Of a stretch of DNA of 35,116 bases, positions 32,797-35,116 are shown piece by piece. Numbering within the stretch: the stretch's first letter is position 1; each line of letters starts with the position of its first letter. Origin of the DNA: Sphingobacteriia bacterium. Lineage in GTDB: Bacteria; Bacteroidota; Bacteroidia; Bacteroidales; 4484-276. The stretch spans positions 1 through 35,116 of the forward strand of contig RZYY01000016.1 in the NCBI GenBank assembly GCA_009930115.1. The letters are read 5' to 3'. The notes beneath the pieces were generated by a model, which was given only the letters and a program-made list of their open reading frames with translations, was not told where the DNA came from and did no database searches. Both the position numbers and the translations under genes were made by a program.

Positions 32797-32803
32797 GTCA
32801 GAA

Positions 32804-34333
32804 ATGCTGAAATTGAATATTTATGCCCGTAAAAAACAATGGAAGTTATTCCTTTTTGGAGTGGCAATAGCTATTGTTGCAGGCTCAATGTGGTACACCA
32901 GCATCATTGTGCGCAAAGTGGCAGAACAGGAGCAGATGAATGTGAAAATCTGGGCTGATGCTATTCATCGGAAAACAACATTGGTTCAATACATCGAAAA
33001 GTTTTTCCAGCAAATCAGGGAAGAAGACCGCAAACGAGTTGTTTTGCTTGCTGAAGCTTACAAACAGCTCATCCGATCGGAAGACCCTGACATTGATCTG
33101 ACTTTTTATGTAGATATGATTCGCTCCAACAGTACGATTCCTGTCATTCTTACTGACGAAAACAGGAAGATTATAAATGCAAAAAATGTAGATTTTGATA
33201 AAGATACTGTGCCTTATCTGACAGGCAGTCTAATGGATGAGTTCTCCGTTTATCCCCCGATTCCGGCGCGTTATTACCAGCAGAAGCTGAACTATTTGTA
33301 TTATAAAGATTCAAGACTTTACAGCGAATTGCACGGTGTACTCAACGATCTTGTAAGCTCTTTCTTTTCGGAGGTGGTCATCAACGCCGCCAGTGTGCCT
33401 GTAATCATAACCGACAGTACAAAGAAAAATGTAATTGATTTTGGGAATATTGAACCCGAATTGATTATGAATCCGGTTTTTGTGGATAAAACCATTTCCG
33501 AAATGGAAGCAAGCAACCCCCCTATCGAAATTGAGCTTGCCAATCTGGGGAAAAGCTATATTTTTTACAAAGAATCCTATTTGCTTACCCAGCTTAGATT
33601 TTATCCGCTGGTTCAGCTTACTATTATTGCTCTTTTTCTTTTCATCGGTTACATGATGTTCAACACTGCACGGCGGTCGGAACAAAATCAGGTATGGGTA
33701 GGACTGGCCAAAGAAACTGCACATCAGTTGGGCACACCTCTTTCGTCAATGATTGCCTGGATGGAATTACTAAAAATGGAAAATGTAAACCACGAAGCTA
33801 TTAACGAGTTGAGTAATGATGTTGAAAGACTCGAAAAAATAACTGACCGTTTTTCGAAAATTGGTTCCGTGCCAAAGTTATCAGATGAAAACATTGTGGA
33901 GGTAATTCATAATTCAATCGCTTACCTGAAAACCAGAACCTCGCGAAAGATAAGTTACGAAATTTCACCCGGTATAGACACAATAATTACCGCACCGATA
34001 AATCTCCATTTGTTCGAATGGGTGATTGAAAATATTACAAAAAATGCAGTTGATGCAATGGGCTCAAAGGGAGTTTTTTCGGTTAATATTACCGAACAGG
34101 AAGGGCAGGTATTCATTGATCTGACCGATACCGGTAAAGGTATCCCGAAATCAAAATTTAAAAGCGTTTTCAACCCGGGTTATACCAGCAAAAAACATGG
34201 CTGGGGATTGGGATTATCGCTGGCCGAACGCATTATTAAGAACTATCATAAAGGAAGAATATTCGTCAAATCTTCAGGTATTGACAAAGGTACAACCTTC
34301 AGAATTGTGCTACGGAAAAAGATAAAACATTAA
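32804..34333 (+). CDS. Membrane sensor histidine kinase
   Basis: The 509-residue protein (ATG at 32804; an in-frame extension to 32693 has no family match and crosses the corA promoter) has two membrane segments, about 12-32 (WKLFLFGVAIAIVAGSMWY) and 266-286 (FYPLVQLTIIALFLFIGYMMF). They frame a roughly 230-residue periplasmic sensing domain of unknown ligand. Next comes the phosphoacceptor His307 in AKETAHQLGTPLSSMIAWMELL, the ATP-binding N box ENITKNAVDAMG, the G1 box DTGKGIPKS and GWGLGLSLAERI. The H box reads HQLGTPL where many kinases have HELRTPL. No response regulator lies within the window, so it is an orphan here. hemW starts six bases after its stop. Confidence 0.9.
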   Translation: MLKLNIYARKKQWKLFLFGVAIAIVAGSMWYTSIIVRKVAEQEQMNVKIWADAIHRKTTLVQYIEKFFQQIREEDRKRVVLLAEAYKQLIRSEDPDIDLTFYVDMIRSNSTIPVILTDENRKIINAKNVDFDKDTVPYLTGSLMDEFSVYPPIPARYYQQKLNYLYYKDSRLYSELHGVLNDLVSSFFSEVVINAASVPVIITDSTKKNVIDFGNIEPELIMNPVFVDKTISEMEASNPPIEIELANLGKSYIFYKESYLLTQLRFYPLVQLTIIALFLFIGYMMFNTARRSEQNQVWVGLAKETAHQLGTPLSSMIAWMELLKMENVNHEAINELSNDVERLEKITDRFSKIGSVPKLSDENIVEVIHNSIAYLKTRTSRKISYEISPGIDTIITAPINLHLFEWVIENITKNAVDAMGSKGVFSVNITEQEGQVFIDLTDTGKGIPKSKFKSVFNPGYTSKKHGWGLGLSLAERIIKNYHKGRIFVKSSGIDKGTTFRIVLRKKIKH

Positions 34334-34339
34334 CCCTGA

Positions 34340-35116
34340 ATGGCCGGCCTTTATCTTCATATTCCATTTTGCAGGCAAAAATGCCATTATTGTAATTTTT
34401 ATTCCCTCCCTACCCGTAAGTACCGTAAAGAAATCCCGAAAGCTATGATGATTGAGATGGAAATCAATCAAACCTTTTTTAATGGAGAACCTCTGGATAC
34501 AATTTATGTTGGAGGCGGAACACCATCATTATACCCGCCTGATGATATTCAGCACCTGATAAATGCAGCAAAAGACAACTTCAGGTTTGCTGAAAATACT
34601 GAAATAACCCTTGAAGCTAATCCCGATGATATCAGTAATGAATGGATTGAAGCCCTGTCTGCATCATCTGTTAACAGGTTGAGCATCGGGGTTCAGTCAT
34701 TTAATGATGACGATTTACGTTATTTGCATCGAATCCATTCTGCCAGCCAAGCAATTAAGGGAATAGAGAAAGCAAGAAAAGCAGGTTTCGGCAATTTAAG
34801 CATTGACCTGATTTATGGCATTCCTGGTCAGAGTGATGAGCAATGGATTGAAAATATTCAAATGGCAACAGCTCTTAAAATTCCTCATATTTCAGCTTAT
34901 GCCCTGACTGTTGAAAAAGGTACCACGCTTGATTTTCTGATAAAAAAGGGGAAGTTGCCTTTTGTTGATGAAGATAGGGCAGCAGGTCAATATTTGATCC
35001 TTATGCAAGCTATGAGAAGTGCCGGATACCTTCATTATGAAATATCCAATTTTGCCTTACCCGGATATTTTTCACGACATAATACGGCATATTGGAACGG
35101 GCAGAAATACCTTGGT
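34340..35116 (+). CDS. hemW: Radical SAM heme chaperone HemW (5' part)
   Basis: The frame opens at ATG 34340, six bases after the kinase stop, and stays open for 259 codons to the end of the window. It starts MAGLYLHIPFCRQKCHYCNFYS, with the CxxxCxxC radical-SAM cluster motif in the HemW form (PFCxxxCxYC) and not the HemN form. VGGGTPSLYP, LEANPDD, RLSIGVQSFNDDDLRYLHRIH, LSIDLIYGIPGQS and HISAYALTVEKGT follow, all standard for HemW. HemW inserts heme into respiratory proteins and was often mislabelled oxygen-independent coproporphyrinogen oxidase. The C-terminal domain lies beyond the window. Confidence 0.93.
   Translation, partial: MAGLYLHIPFCRQKCHYCNFYSLPTRKYRKEIPKAMMIEMEINQTFFNGEPLDTIYVGGGTPSLYPPDDIQHLINAAKDNFRFAENTEITLEANPDDISNEWIEALSASSVNRLSIGVQSFNDDDLRYLHRIHSASQAIKGIEKARKAGFGNLSIDLIYGIPGQSDEQWIENIQMATALKIPHISAYALTVEKGTTLDFLIKKGKLPFVDEDRAAGQYLILMQAMRSAGYLHYEISNFALPGYFSRHNTAYWNGQKYLG

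Noticed and set aside
32693-32803. In-frame 5' extension of the histidine kinase by 37 codons
   Set aside because: It crosses the corA promoter and the inverted repeat, and its residues look unlike a kinase N-terminus; the ATG at 32804 directly precedes a normal first membrane segment.
1-35116. Mobile elements, CRISPR arrays, prophage or defence islands
   Set aside because: No transposase, integrase, regularly spaced repeats or restriction, toxin or other defence genes are seen; gene order and composition look like ordinary chromosome.

Overview
The window looks like chromosomal DNA from a member of the Bacteroidota, probably an anaerobic or facultative Bacteroidales-like organism. Four things point there: a full-length SprA (the type IX secretion translocon), a secreted protease with a type IX C-terminal sorting domain, an HU-like/SPOR fusion protein found in this phylum, and -7 promoter elements of the form TAnnTTTG in front of many genes. 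The pyrB-pyrI pair and the Rrf2/ferredoxin/Hcp cluster fit a strictly or partly anaerobic lifestyle. I see no insertion sequence, prophage, integron or CRISPR array. This is mostly housekeeping DNA, and its novelty lies in regulatory sites and lineage-specific protein variants.

Layout. 1-1.4 kb: the 3' part of a ligase/acyl-carrier/acyltransferase fusion with an in-frame TAA near the window edge. 1.45-1.63 kb: a tRNA-Arg(CCG) with promoter and terminator. 1.7-4.0 kb: tgt and an LptF/LptG-type permease. 4.1-8.9 kb, minus strand: a compact run in the order cobB (sirtuin), recX, prfB (with a programmed +1 frameshift), kdsB, HU/SPOR protein, trmB. 9.1-10.9 kb, minus: malate dehydrogenase and a degenerate PrsW-like membrane protein. 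11.1-12.0 kb: an HMG-CoA-lyase-like enzyme. 12.1-13.7 kb: pyrB-pyrI, preceded by a promoter, a 34-codon leader ORF and a strong intrinsic terminator. 13.8-16.8 kb, minus: Rrf2 regulator, ferredoxin-like protein and hydroxylamine reductase Hcp. 17.0-19.5 kb: priA. 19.6-27.4 kb, minus: ruvA-sprA. 27.8-29.4 kb: a Lys-C-like protease with a type IX sorting domain. 29.6-32.7 kb, minus: an S9 peptidase and corA. 32.8-35.1 kb: a sensor histidine kinase and the 5' part of hemW.

Functional links. SprA would export the adjacent Lys-C-like protease. kdsB and the Lpt permease serve lipopolysaccharide synthesis and export. tgt, trmB, prfB and tRNA-Arg serve translation; priA, ruvA and recX serve replication restart and recombination. 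The Rrf2-ferredoxin-Hcp operon looks like a nitrosative-stress unit.

The most interesting signal is the pyrB leader. A 34-codon ORF runs straight through a 12-bp terminator hairpin and its U-tract and ends in tandem stops 6 bases before pyrB. This is the architecture of transcription-translation-coupled attenuation known from enterobacterial pyrBI, here in a different phylum. Other points worth checking are the nonsense codon at 23-25, a hairpin just before the histidine kinase start, an operator-like inverted repeat before the secreted protease, and the loss of zinc ligands in both Tgt and the sirtuin.
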